Assembly (NCBI GenBank): GCA_035771175.1 | Contig: CM069608.1 | Coordinates: 28,768,019-28,832,018, forward strand | DNA from: Paratinospora sagittata | Lineage: Eukaryota; Streptophyta; Magnoliopsida; Ranunculales; Menispermaceae | DNA length: 64,000 bases | Direction: 5' to 3' | Shown here: piece after piece, positions 22,091 through 31,863 of the stretch | Position numbering within the stretch: position 1 is the stretch's first letter | How the letters are laid out: every line of letters starts with the position of its first letter | The notes under the pieces: model-generated | The model's input: only the letters and a program-made list of their open reading frames with translations | The model's database searches: none | Told to the model about the DNA's origin: nothing | Made by a program: the position numbers and the translations under genes

Positions 22091-22492
22091 AAAGAACAAA
22101 AAAAGTTGTTAGCCTTTATTAAGATAAGAATTATAGAACTGAATTACATATCTAAATTTACATTAATTACCTCTTTGATTAGAGGACCCTGGCTCTATCT
22201 AAATTCAACACATTAAACATTATGACCTAAATGAGATGCCAAAAATTATGAACGTATGTATTAAAAGAAATTTTAAATTCAAACAACACCAAAAATTATA
22301 TAATTAAATGCAAAATGAAATGCATTTGATATAATATAAGATGCACATCTCCGTATGCACACACCGTCATGAAAATCAAGAAGTACGTAAGTTTTATTTT
22401 AGAACAAAAGTATCAAGAAGTATCATATTACATCACCAAAGTACATCATTATCAAAATCTAGAAAACATGAAGATTATGCTGCCAATAAATT

Positions 22493-25180
22493 TCAGGTGG
22501 CCCTTCCACGAAGAGCTGGACAACGACACCGATTGTGACCCTCACGTCCACAATGCCCACATTGAATCCTAGAGGACGGTTTTCTTATATCCATCTCATT
22601 TGTTATGCGTGATGTCCTCGGTGGACCGAAGCTACGAACAAAATCAAAATTAGGGATCACTTTAAACGTGATCGTGCATGGTGGCCAATATGATTCATGT
22701 GGAATTGGATGAAACTGTAGCTCATAACACTTGAGATACCTATCGAGACGATAACAATCTTCAATGTATGCATCACAATTGACGGCAGCATAACGACACA
22801 CTGCCCGTACGTGGGAACATGGGATTCCATACATTGTCATCTTCCACAACTACAAAAACGATCATGTAGATTGACAACTTGTTTGTTTCCTCATTTGTTC
22901 AAACGCGCACTTTGTATCCTAGTAACAATCTCGAACTTCTTGGCCTGTCGATCAATCAATGTAATTGCGTGGCCCCCTACCTTAGCTGCCCATTTGGTCA
23001 TCTTCTCAACAGCGTGCATGATATAACGTTGTCCTTGACGAGTTGCATTTTTTATTTCTTCCCGTCTAACATTAAACCATGCAACTGTTCTGTAGAACCT
23101 CAACTGCACTAGTGTTGTGATCGGATACATTCAGACCACTTTTAAAATACCATTAAAGTTTTCTTCAGAGAAAAAAAAAGAAAGAAAAAATGCGCAGCAA
23201 ACATAAAAAAAACAACACACACATATATAAAATCATGCATATTGAAAGAATCATAAAAGATGAACTTTAAAAAAAAATGGAAGTCATCCAACCATATTGC
23301 ACTCCACCATCGTATGCCATTGTCCACAACCTTTTGTCGATGAAATTGAGCCACATTGTGCAACTTTCTTGTTTATGTTTAATTTTTTTCATAACTGCCT
23401 CAAATTTTCGTGGTTGGTGTTGTGACCCCGCTTTCTTAGCCAAATCTCTCAACTCATGGGTATGGACTTTAGCATTGAAATTATTGCCTACACGACGCAA
23501 ACAATATCTATGATATGCATTGGTCTCTGTCCAACCATTCTCGGGGTCTTTAACGACTGCCAAAATACCTGGATGGCAATCATTGATTAGGTAAATGCCA
23601 ACTTTATTTGTGACTTGATATTGAAGAACTCTGAGGAACCACACCCAATTATCTATATTTTCTTCTTCAACGATGGCAAATGCGAGAGGAAATATATGAC
23701 TGGCTGCATCAATACCTGTGGCAATGAGCATCTTACCGCGGTATTCTCCATATAAATGTGTACCATCAATTTGTATTATGGGCCTACAATTTGTATTAAG
23801 ATCTTCCCGGTAGTGCTTAACTCCTGCAATAGCGTTAGGATTGGTTGCATTCAATGCATCTATTCACTTAGGAAGCACGTTGTATGATCCCTCCAAATCA
23901 CCAAAAATCTTTTCCATCACCTTCCTTATTGCATGCCACACTTTCCTATAATGCACATCGTATTTGTATTTATCTTTAATCATTTCGTGAAGCGCCCTCA
24001 CTGAAATTGAAGGATCTCTCCTTACAATTTTAAAAACCTCATGAAATATCAATGATAAATCAAGTTGTCTGTGGTCCTGTGACATCCGAGGCAAGACACA
24101 TATGTGGGTTCCCTCACACTTTGTGATCTCAAACATCCCTGTCTTCTTATGCTTTGTTTCCCTTAGCCTCCACTGACAATCGTCATTCCACTTCCTGCAC
24201 CTAACTGAGCATACATTGGGTTTTGAATCGACAACAATATATTCACGTTGTTGTGCTATGCAACATTGCTTCACAGTATGTTGCAAGTTTTCTTTGTTGG
24301 GAAATGTGAGTCCTTTGCAAAAATCATGTAACTCATTTCAACCCACAGATATGTTTTCATGATCATCTAACATCGGTGTCATAGCTTGATTATTAAGTTC
24401 CATGAAACTCGATGATGGAGCCTCATAGCCTGTCGTGGTAGGTTGAGATGTACCCCTTACACCATGCAACTGAGTGTCACGTGTCTCATTATCCTCCATG
24501 CTCAACCCATTGTCTTCCTCTTGTAATGGAGTTGTATACAAAGAATCATTATTTTGTATCTCTATCAAGAGTGCATTACTCAAATCAACGGGATTAGTTG
24601 TCTCTTGTCCTCCATCACTGTCACTGTCTTAATCCCTATCTTTACTGATTTGTTCACGGTCATCATCAGATAAACGTGCCACAAATGGACAAGTATCATC
24701 AACTTCAGGTCCCGTGCCCACATTTACAGCTTCAATGGGTGACATTGTACTGGAACTAATGTTCTCCAATGATCTCCTTGCACTAGAGCCGCCTACATCT
24801 GCATAGCTTGGGGAACTCCTTGTATGAGCTTGAGTTGGAATTCCACCGACAACATCAACATATAACTCCATATTATTAGGAGGTGGGATCTCTTGCACTA
24901 TGACAAATGTGTCTATTAACTCTTGCTCATTTCTAATCGAAACAACCATAAAATTGAAATTCCTAACCCCAAAAAACAACGGACATCTATAGGTTATCTT
25001 TAGTATTGAATCCCAAGAAATTTGTAGTACATTTCGGATAACCCCTTCAAATTCTTCAAAAGTAATGTCTAATCGAACTCTTACAATGCCAACAGGCAGA
25101 CTATTATATGATATACCTTGAGGGTTGGGTAACATTTGGCTATTTGTGAAGAATACTACTGAAACGAATCTGACTGCCAT
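22493..25180 (-). pseudogene. MULE (Mutator-like) transposase
   Basis: Starts at the ATG at 25,178-25,180. In order: an N-terminal PB1-like part, a linker, the MuDR DNA-binding region (CRKWNDDCQWRLR), the MULE transposase core (IIQIDGTHLYGEYRGKMLIA; LINDCHPGILAVVKD; FEAVMKKIKHK as likely D, D, E), a SWIM finger (CSC...CSH near 22,850) and a CCHC knuckle (CGHCGREGHNRCRCP). From 25,180 to 23,270 one frame is kept with three stops only (24,629, 24,338, 23,864). A probable intron follows (23,163-23,270), then exon 2 with a TGA just before MYPITTLVQLRF and a frameshift near the SWIM finger. It would cut and paste the element; this copy is dead. Confidence 0.88.
23163..23270 (-). other. Probable intron in the MULE transposase
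   Basis: The coding frame ends after YGWMTS and resumes at ENFNGILK. Between them is an AT-rich stretch that ends on the minus strand in a pyrimidine run and CTGAAG (23,168-23,163), a good 3' splice site. The GT donor is not clear, perhaps because the poly-T at 23,270 expanded. Confidence 0.5.
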
Positions 25181-25889
25181 CTAGATTAACATGCACAATC
25201 ATAACAATTATTTCAATGATCATATCAATATTATAACATATATTAGTTCAAAAAATTAGTAACCTAAAAAAAATTCTCGCGGAATGCATTACCTCCTTTC
25301 AAAGCAAACCCATAAAAAATGCAAATAAATTCAAAGAAGAAACCAATACCCAAAGATAAAATAAATACTTTTAAAGAAATTTTTTTTTCTGGCAAACACA
25401 AAACACTTAAAAGATAAATATAATAATAGAACTTATCAAGGTTCAACTGTTTATGTTGGGAGACTTGAGTGAGATAGGAATAAGTGGGGTATTTCTTGGC
25501 TACTCAAGAATCAAGCCTTGTTAGAAACAACAACCATTACCAATCACTATGGTCCTTACAAAAGAAAAAGAAAAAAAAATGCGTAAGTATCATGCTTTTT
25601 CCACGTTGAGACATTTTCATTTTTTATTTATTTATCACAACTACTAATTCATTCGAGTGCAACAAACATGCATGCTTTACTAATTATTTTAACTAAAAAC
25701 CCGTGTTACAGAATTTTAGTTATAAAGTTCTTTATTTTCACACAAAGATCTTTGTTGCCGTATCATTTACCCTATTCTAAGCCATAAATATTAGCAAATA
25801 TTCTCACCTCAAACTTAATGATGCTAAAGCATCACAGCGAAGCCACCATTGTCTAAAATCACAAATGTGCATAACTAAATAATCAAACA
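25181..25889. other. Upstream region of the MULE, no gene seen
   Basis: AT-rich, with no ORF of substance. It probably holds the 5' leader and terminal region of the MULE, but I could not find matching terminal inverted repeats. Confidence 0.4.
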
Positions 25890-26260
25890 ACAGAGTATAT
25901 ATAAACACGAATTAAGTAATTCCTTTTTTTTTTTTTTGAAACTCTAGAAAAAGAAATTTTATTCCTAAACTAAAAATAAAATTCAGCAATTCATGTAGAG
26001 AAATTCTACGTAGAAGAATCCAACCTCTCTACAAGAATCTCTCCAACTTCAACTCAAATTATTTTATTTAAAAAAAAACTAGCAAATTTTTAAAAAAAAA
26101 TAACAACATCTAACAAATTTCTTGTCCAGAGTATATACAAACATGCAGTAATAAAAATTTTAAAACAATTAAAAAAAATTTAAAAACTCTAGACGAAGAA
26201 ATTTTATTCCTAAACTATTTTAAATAGAATTCAGAAATTTGTGTAGAAAACATTTATTTG
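25890..26260. repeat. Degenerate direct repeat, period about 240 bp
   Basis: GAGTATATATAAACA...AACTCTAGAAAAAGAAATTT (from 25,892) recurs as GAGTATATACAAACA...AACTCTAGACGAAGAAATTT (from 26,128), including TTTTATTCCTAAACTA. Old tandem duplication in non-coding DNA. Confidence 0.65.
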
Positions 26261-26381
26261 TTGATCACACTTTCCTACCTCCATTAAATTAATTTTATAT
26301 GCTTTACTATCTATAAAGTACCATATGATTACTATAGGTAATTTTATTTTTTTTTCTAATGTGCTTTCCCCTCTTAGTCAA

Positions 26382-26466
26382 GCCCTTAATCTTTTGATGC
26401 CAAGGATTCTCAAGATGGTTTCTGCCCTTAATCTTTTGATGCCAAGAATTCTCAAGATGGTTTCTT
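26382..26466. repeat. 42-bp tandem duplication
   Basis: GCCCTTAATCTTTTGATGCC...CTCAAGATGGTTTCT occurs at 26,382 and 26,424 with one difference. Too short to assign. Confidence 0.85.
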
Positions 26467-27655
26467 GAGTGTCTGTGGTAGACAATATTCATCAAAAAAG
26501 GAATTAGAATTAGTGTTGGTGAAGGAAAATGCATAGGCAAATGAATGGAAGATACCATAGCTTGCACATTTTACGATCCTAAGGTCACACAACACAAAAA
26601 ATACCCCAGGTAATTTGATAATGGAAGAAACCATAGTTCAGCTATAAAATCACTTGTAAACTTCTAATATTTAATAAAAACACTAAAAATAAAACTAACC
26701 AAATAAATGATTGTCGCCGAAGGTTTCAAGTTGTCAAAGAAAGTAAAAGAGAGTAGCCTGTCACAAAGAAGAGATCGGCAAAAGGAAGAACAGTTGTTGG
26801 AGAGTGAGAAGATCAACCACCGAGAGAAGTACAGAAAGAGCAGCCAAAAAACGCTTGAGAATGAGAAAAGACGTCGGAGAGGGAGAGAAGAAAGACATTA
26901 GAGATGAAAACACCCCGGAGAGGAAGTGCGAACGGAGAAAGAGAGAGAAAACGAACACGAACAAGGAGAGAGCTCGCCGAAAAAGACGTCGGGGAACAAC
27001 GATCTCACTGGGAATCGTTGATCTCGCCGAAAAGGTCACCGACAACAAAGCTGGGTTAGGGTTTTTTTTTCTAAATGGCAATAGTGTGGTAACTGTGGTT
27101 TTGAATCGCAATAATTTTTTTATTTTTCAGTTTAAAAAAATTTGTATTGAAGAAAAGACGCCTTTTACGTAGCAAAAAAAAATCCGATCAGCCCTATTCA
27201 CGTGGAAGATTACTGTAGAATATTGGGTATATGGGTCATTACTTTTTAAATTTTGATATTAGTGTCATGATTTTAATTAATTAAGATAATCAAGTCAAAA
27301 ATCCATTATTTGACATTACATAAACCCTAATTATAATTGGATTAATATATTAACCTAATATGAGTACAATGCACATAAATAAATAAATAAATAAATATTT
27401 TAACTTCAAGGAGAAGAGATCGTACATATAAAGGCTCGATCCATGTAATCTTGTGAAAAAAATGGAGAACTAATAATGTAATCTTGTGAAAAAATACTCC
27501 TTACCTTTAAGAATAAATTTTTTTATTCCGCAAATGAAACTATCCATCAATCTTATGTCATAACATTTTTATTTTAATTTTTGGTTCAACATAACATATT
27601 CACTATATATGCACATGATTCCTATAGACAAATCTTCAATTGCTTATGACTTGAG
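26467..27655. other. Non-coding stretch with purine-rich block
   Basis: 26,700-27,060 is GA-rich on the plus strand and gives low-complexity Arg/Lys/Glu or Ser/Leu/Phe reading frames on the two strands. No domain is recognisable. It could be the leader or terminal region of the adjacent MULE. The rest to 27,655 is AT-rich without features. Confidence 0.4.
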
Positions 27656-28187
27656 TAGGGGTGTAAGTGAACCCAACCGAATTAAACAAAAATCGATGGG
27701 TTGGGTTGAGTTGGTGTAATGTTTGGGTTGACAAATTCTCAACCCGACGTGGTTTGGGTTGGATTGGTGTTTTGACCCCAAATCAACCCAACCTAACATG
27801 ATCCAACCCGAGGACCACTAATGATATCTATAAATTTTAATAATTATTTTTATCAGATAATAATATTGTGTTATAATTAAAATGAAACACCTAACATTTT
27901 TTTTTATTAATATCAATCATTATTTTGTATCGATGTCTTTATTACTTAAAACTAAATTATTTTTTTTTTATCATAACCTTTCTTTATATAATAAAATATA
28001 TTATTCATGAAGTGATGCTAATTACTTTACTCTCATATTTTTTTGAGTTAATTAATTTTAAACTTATTGTAAAATCTAATTCGATTGACCAACTTAAATT
28101 AGTTTGGATTAGGTTTAAGGAGCATTTTGGGTTGGGTTGGATTAGATTTGACTCCAACCTGATTCAACCCAACCCCTAACACCCCTA
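27656..28187. mobile_element. hAT-like MITE with GGGTTGGGTT repeats
   Basis: Ends TAGGGGTGTAA and TAACACCCCTA are inverted, typical of plant hAT elements. Flanks GACTTGAG and ACCTTGAC agree at 5 of 8 positions, a decayed 8-bp duplication. The subterminal parts are packed with GGGTTGGGTTG on one side and CAACCCAACCC on the other, as in transposase-binding arrays. Length 532 bp, no coding capacity. Confidence 0.7.
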
Positions 28188-29626
28188 ACCTTGACGTGAC
28201 CTTTCTTGTATTAAGTGATTATGATATCGATTTCTATACAAATCATCAATTTCTTATGCAATTCTTGTTAGTCCAATTAATACACTCCCGTTGAAACAAG
28301 GAGATAGAGGCTTAATAGCATGATCAATTGACCATCCTAATTAACACAAATAAATTGTCAAATAACCTTTGCCAAACATTAATAAATTAATAATTTTCTC
28401 TTCTTTTTTTGTGACATTGGTTCAACGATAATGATATATATACGCGGGTCGTCAAATTGAACTTAAAGAAGTTGTGATGAATAAAACAATTGACCATCTC
28501 TCAAATCTAAAATTTTAGTTGTGGTCATAGATTTGCTTGCCAATGAAGAAATAGCTGTGACACATTGCTTAAACCATGCGATAAATTGTCCAAAAAGTGA
28601 TTGGAATCTTGTACATAATAGCTTACACAGTGATGCAATCTTAAAAGACTTGAAATATTTGGAAAGATTTGAACATCCAAAAAATAAAAAAAAGGTGTAG
28701 TGAAAAAAAGACGTAGATAAATTTTGTTAAAAAATTACGTGTAAGATTTTATTGAATTTTGGTAAAATGAATACATACCACTAAAGCATTATTAAGTGCT
28801 TTTTTGGGCAAATTTTATCGTTTAAGCCTTTAAATTCACGTTTTTGCTATTTTAATAAAGTTGTTTTGAGTAAAACTCAATGTAGGAGAGTTCGATTTTG
28901 TTTCTATTTTTTTTTTACACAATATGCATCACGAGATCTTTCTTTTAAGATAGGTTTTGACATATTTTTTTTGGCAAATTTTGCTATTTTTAGCATTAGA
29001 GTCGATTTAGAAGTATTTTACCTATTTAAGTCCATTGTACATGTCATTGGAATTCAATTTTATAGAATTTGAGATTTTAGTATTGTTTATACTCTAATCT
29101 TGTGAATCAACGAGTTAATATCTTCCCTATTCACGTCCTGCATCACATAATCTATGCAACCCACCCACAACAGGCTATCATCTAAGACTTTCAAAATAAG
29201 TGTACAAATGTTTTGAGGGCTCTTTGACAAATGCTACATAAAAAAATGTGACAAACACAAAGAAAAACATTTTACTTGGGAACCCAAAAACATATATTTT
29301 TTTTAAATCACTAACAAAACACAGCCGAGTCACGACTCCTTTTTAGTTATAGCCCATCCAAAGATTTCCACTCTCGGGCAGTGTGGGACCATCCCAAAAG
29401 CTTCAAGTTTTCAACTTTCTCAGCCATGTAATATTGTAATATTTGAGATGAAAACAAAGTAAACAAAATTATCGATCAGATGAAACAAATTCCAAATATA
29501 AACAAGGAACCATTATATATTATTATGGCAAGCATACTAAACGTATGCCCAAGTTACTCACTGGACAACAAACACAAACATAGATATATATCACCATATA
29601 TACGGTGATAAATATACATATGGTAC
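28188..29626. other. Intergenic DNA, nothing recognised
   Basis: AT-rich, no supported ORF, repeat end or RNA. It is the 3' flank of the MiAMP1-like gene. Confidence 0.5.
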
Positions 29627-29632
29627 TTTATT
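29627..29632 (-). terminator. Poly(A) signal of the MiAMP1-like gene
   Basis: AATAAA on the minus strand about 125 bp after the stop codon, a plausible near-upstream polyadenylation element. TGTA/TTGT-like far-upstream elements were not scored. Confidence 0.5.
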
Positions 29633-29757
29633 TTCTTGCACTCACATACACGCACCAGCAGTACTGCATGTTCATTATTGGGTACCCTAATACATCAACC
29701 AAACCACACTACACCAGATCAAATTGAGTTAATTTGATCATCGATCTATCAGCTTCT

Positions 29758-30081
29758 TCAGCACTGGATGAAAATGCTCCTCCATCCAAAAGCACTGCAG
29801 GACCTTACACTGGATCCAAACCTAGTGTGTGCAACACCACTGCATCCTGGCTGGTTGTAAGTGGCAGCAGTTTGGCCAGTGTAGCGGAAAGAATAGCCAC
29901 CGTTCAGGTTAATATTAGAGCACCCACATCTACTGTATGTCTGGACCCGGTTGCTGCACCCTGGGCCGCTCCACACAGTAAGAGAGCTGGCGTTCGCAAC
30001 GTCGCCCATTAGTGCTACAAGCACCATGGCCATCACCACTGCAGCAAGGATATTGGAGGAGGACTTGTTAATAAGGGCCAT
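29758..30081 (-). CDS. MiAMP1: MiAMP1-family antimicrobial peptide precursor
   Basis: An intact 107-residue protein. Residues 1-31 form a signal peptide with hydrophobic core ILAAVVMAMVLVALMG and a predicted cleavage after VANA. The mature part has 76 residues, the usual size of MiAMP1, and six cysteines at 11, 21, 23, 49, 64 and 76, which in the family form three disulfides holding a beta-barrel. Diagnostic runs are LTVWSGPGC, YTGQTAATYNQPGCSG and VAHTRFGSS, ending WRSIFIQC. The family was described in Macadamia seeds and is also known in conifers and some early-branching angiosperms; it is secreted and inhibits fungi and some Gram-positive bacteria. No intron, frameshift or missing cysteine is seen. 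It has its own TATA box and poly(A) signal, so I take it as a functional single-copy gene here. Confidence 0.95.
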   Translation of the reverse strand: MALINKSSSNILAAVVMAMVLVALMGDVANASSLTVWSGPGCSNRVQTYSRCGCSNINLNGGYSFRYTGQTAATYNQPGCSGVAHTRFGSSVRSCSAFGWRSIFIQC

Positions 30082-30178
30082 AGCTGAAAGTAGGGGACAA
30101 AAGGCTCAAAGTATTGCTGGTTTTGAGACTTGGAATAAGTTGGGAGCTGATCTGAAGAGCTTCTTCTACTTACGCTAG

Positions 30179-30186
30179 TATTTATA
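30179..30186 (-). promoter_or_regulatory. TATA box of the MiAMP1-like gene
   Basis: TATAAATA on the minus strand, 98 bp upstream of the ATG. This would give a leader of roughly 65 nt. Confidence 0.7.
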
Positions 30187-30649
30187 GCTAGACAAAGATA
30201 AGGGACAAAAGTCAGATTTTGATAAGGTAAATGTTGAAAATTTAAACAACATATGCATTATTTAGACCATGATCATGGCTTAGCCCATATACACGTTTTG
30301 AAAAATTCAGAAATAGGACCCAATGGTATCTAATTTTTCAAAGAGAAGAAAAATCTCTGGCATATATTTGATGACAGTTTTTTTTTTTTTTGGAGTCCGC
30401 ATTAATTATTGCTAGACTTTACTCAAATAGTGCATGTACATACTGAGGGCACATGCAAGACCAATACCGTAATTTTGAAAGAAATCGTGGCACATTGTCA
30501 TGGTCATGTTAAGACATGCACCGTCACTTAAGAAGAGGATCCGTGAAGTTTCGTCTCAAGCGGAGATGGCAATCTCGTAAATATGGCCCAGTATGATTGG
30601 CCTCACATTTTGATGTTTCCATTTGGAAACAAGCCTAAAGCTTAACATC
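30187..30649. other. Upstream flank of the MiAMP1-like gene
   Basis: No ORF. AT-rich with one poly-T run near 30,380. It should contain the gene's distal promoter, but I see no element that I can name with confidence. Confidence 0.45.
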
Positions 30650-31240
30650 TACCTTGAGGGGGAGGAGTAGTTGTCCAACTCTCCCTTATGGCCAATACTT
30701 GGCCATGCTTAGGACACTCCCTTGGCGCAACCCAGGGGCCGACTATCATCATCCTGAAGGGGGTAATGGTAGTTCCCATAGCATTTGGATGGGTTATGGG
30801 ACACTGCTATCAGGCTAGCAGTGCGGGGTTCACCGGTATGCAGGGCTGGGTAGCTAACACTGCTAGGCCACCCTCTATCGAGTTGAACGCATTGAGCTAT
30901 CTTTAGCCTACGTGCTAGAGTGTGCTTGTCAGGATACTCACGAGTGAGTTATCGATGGACTTCCCGGTATTGCATGGTTCGGGGCGACACTGTGCAAGAA
31001 CTGCTATCGAAGGTATCCGAGTGACTATCCAGTGCTACGCACAAGTGAGATATCCGAGTATTCCGCAAGCGAGATATCCGAGTACTCCTCTGTAATATGA
31101 GTACATATGAGAATGGCGGACCGAGAATATGCGTATTCGAGGTGCCACATGGGTATCATGTTGGTCTAACAGGTATGCCCGTGACAACATGCCAACATTT
31201 CAACTGATAGACAGACTCAAAATGCCTACAGAAATTTAAG
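30650..31240. repeat. GC-richer island, unclassified repeat-like
   Basis: Base composition changes sharply from the AT-rich flanks. The phrase GAGATATCCGAGTA occurs twice (31,050-31,085), with related GTATCCGAGTGAC just before. No ORF with a domain and no terminal repeat. It could be an LTR fragment of an unrecognised family. Confidence 0.45.
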
Positions 31241-31495
31241 GGAGGCCAAAGCCTCACTTAACAATCTCTTGCACAAGACCTACAATATACTTTGAAACAA
31301 ATGCCCTACCAAATTGGGCATTGTCGCCCACAAAACATGCTTACTAGGGCCTAAAGAAATTATATAAAAGCTCCTTTATTTTCCTTACTGGGATTTGATT
31401 ATTGCCTGCTAATGTGGGTAATAAGAAGGTTACCACCTAACAGTGCACATGCTGATACAGTTAACAGCTCAATTTTTTTTTTTTTGAAGAATTTT

Positions 31496-31673
31496 TGTTA
31501 CACTTGGGTTGCACGCAGTGCGTGTGGACAAATGATCCCGGGGGTGCGTTCCCATACCACCGTGGGTGTGTGACGGGATGAGACAATATTATGGGTCCAT
31601 AATGGCTGGAGTATGCCCTGCGGGGGTACTCATCATCTTGGGTAAGGGGCACTGTGTGCAACCCAGATGTGAA
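31496..31673 (+). mobile_element. 178-bp stand-alone relative of the composite body
   Basis: Shares GGACAAATGATCCCG, GGGATGAGACAATATTATGG, the palindrome ATTATGGGTCCATAAT and GTGTGCAACCCAGATGTGA with the body units at 8,203-9,304. Its ends TGTTACACTTGGGTTGCAC and GTGTGCAACCCAGATGTGA are inverted over about 20 bp. No clean target duplication. Followed by an A run. Confidence 0.7.
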
Positions 31674-31863
31674 AAAAAAGCCTTATGTATAGTAAAATTA
31701 AATAGAAAGAAAACAAAACAAACAAAACACAAGCAAGGCAGCAGCAAAGATATACAACAAGGCAACAAGCAGCCACCCAACACACCACCAAGAGTAAACT
31801 CAAGCCCAGCCAGCTAACACCCCAACAACACCATATAAAGAATATTAAATTCTATAGTAAATG

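Noticed and set aside
26707..27172. Basic Arg/Lys/Glu-rich ORFs
   Set aside because: Purine-rich low-complexity DNA gives charged frames on one strand and Leu/Ser/Phe frames on the other; no conserved motif.
30688..30906. Short plus-strand ORF in the GC-richer island
   Set aside because: No similarity recognised and no gene signals; kept only as part of an unclassified repeat-like segment.
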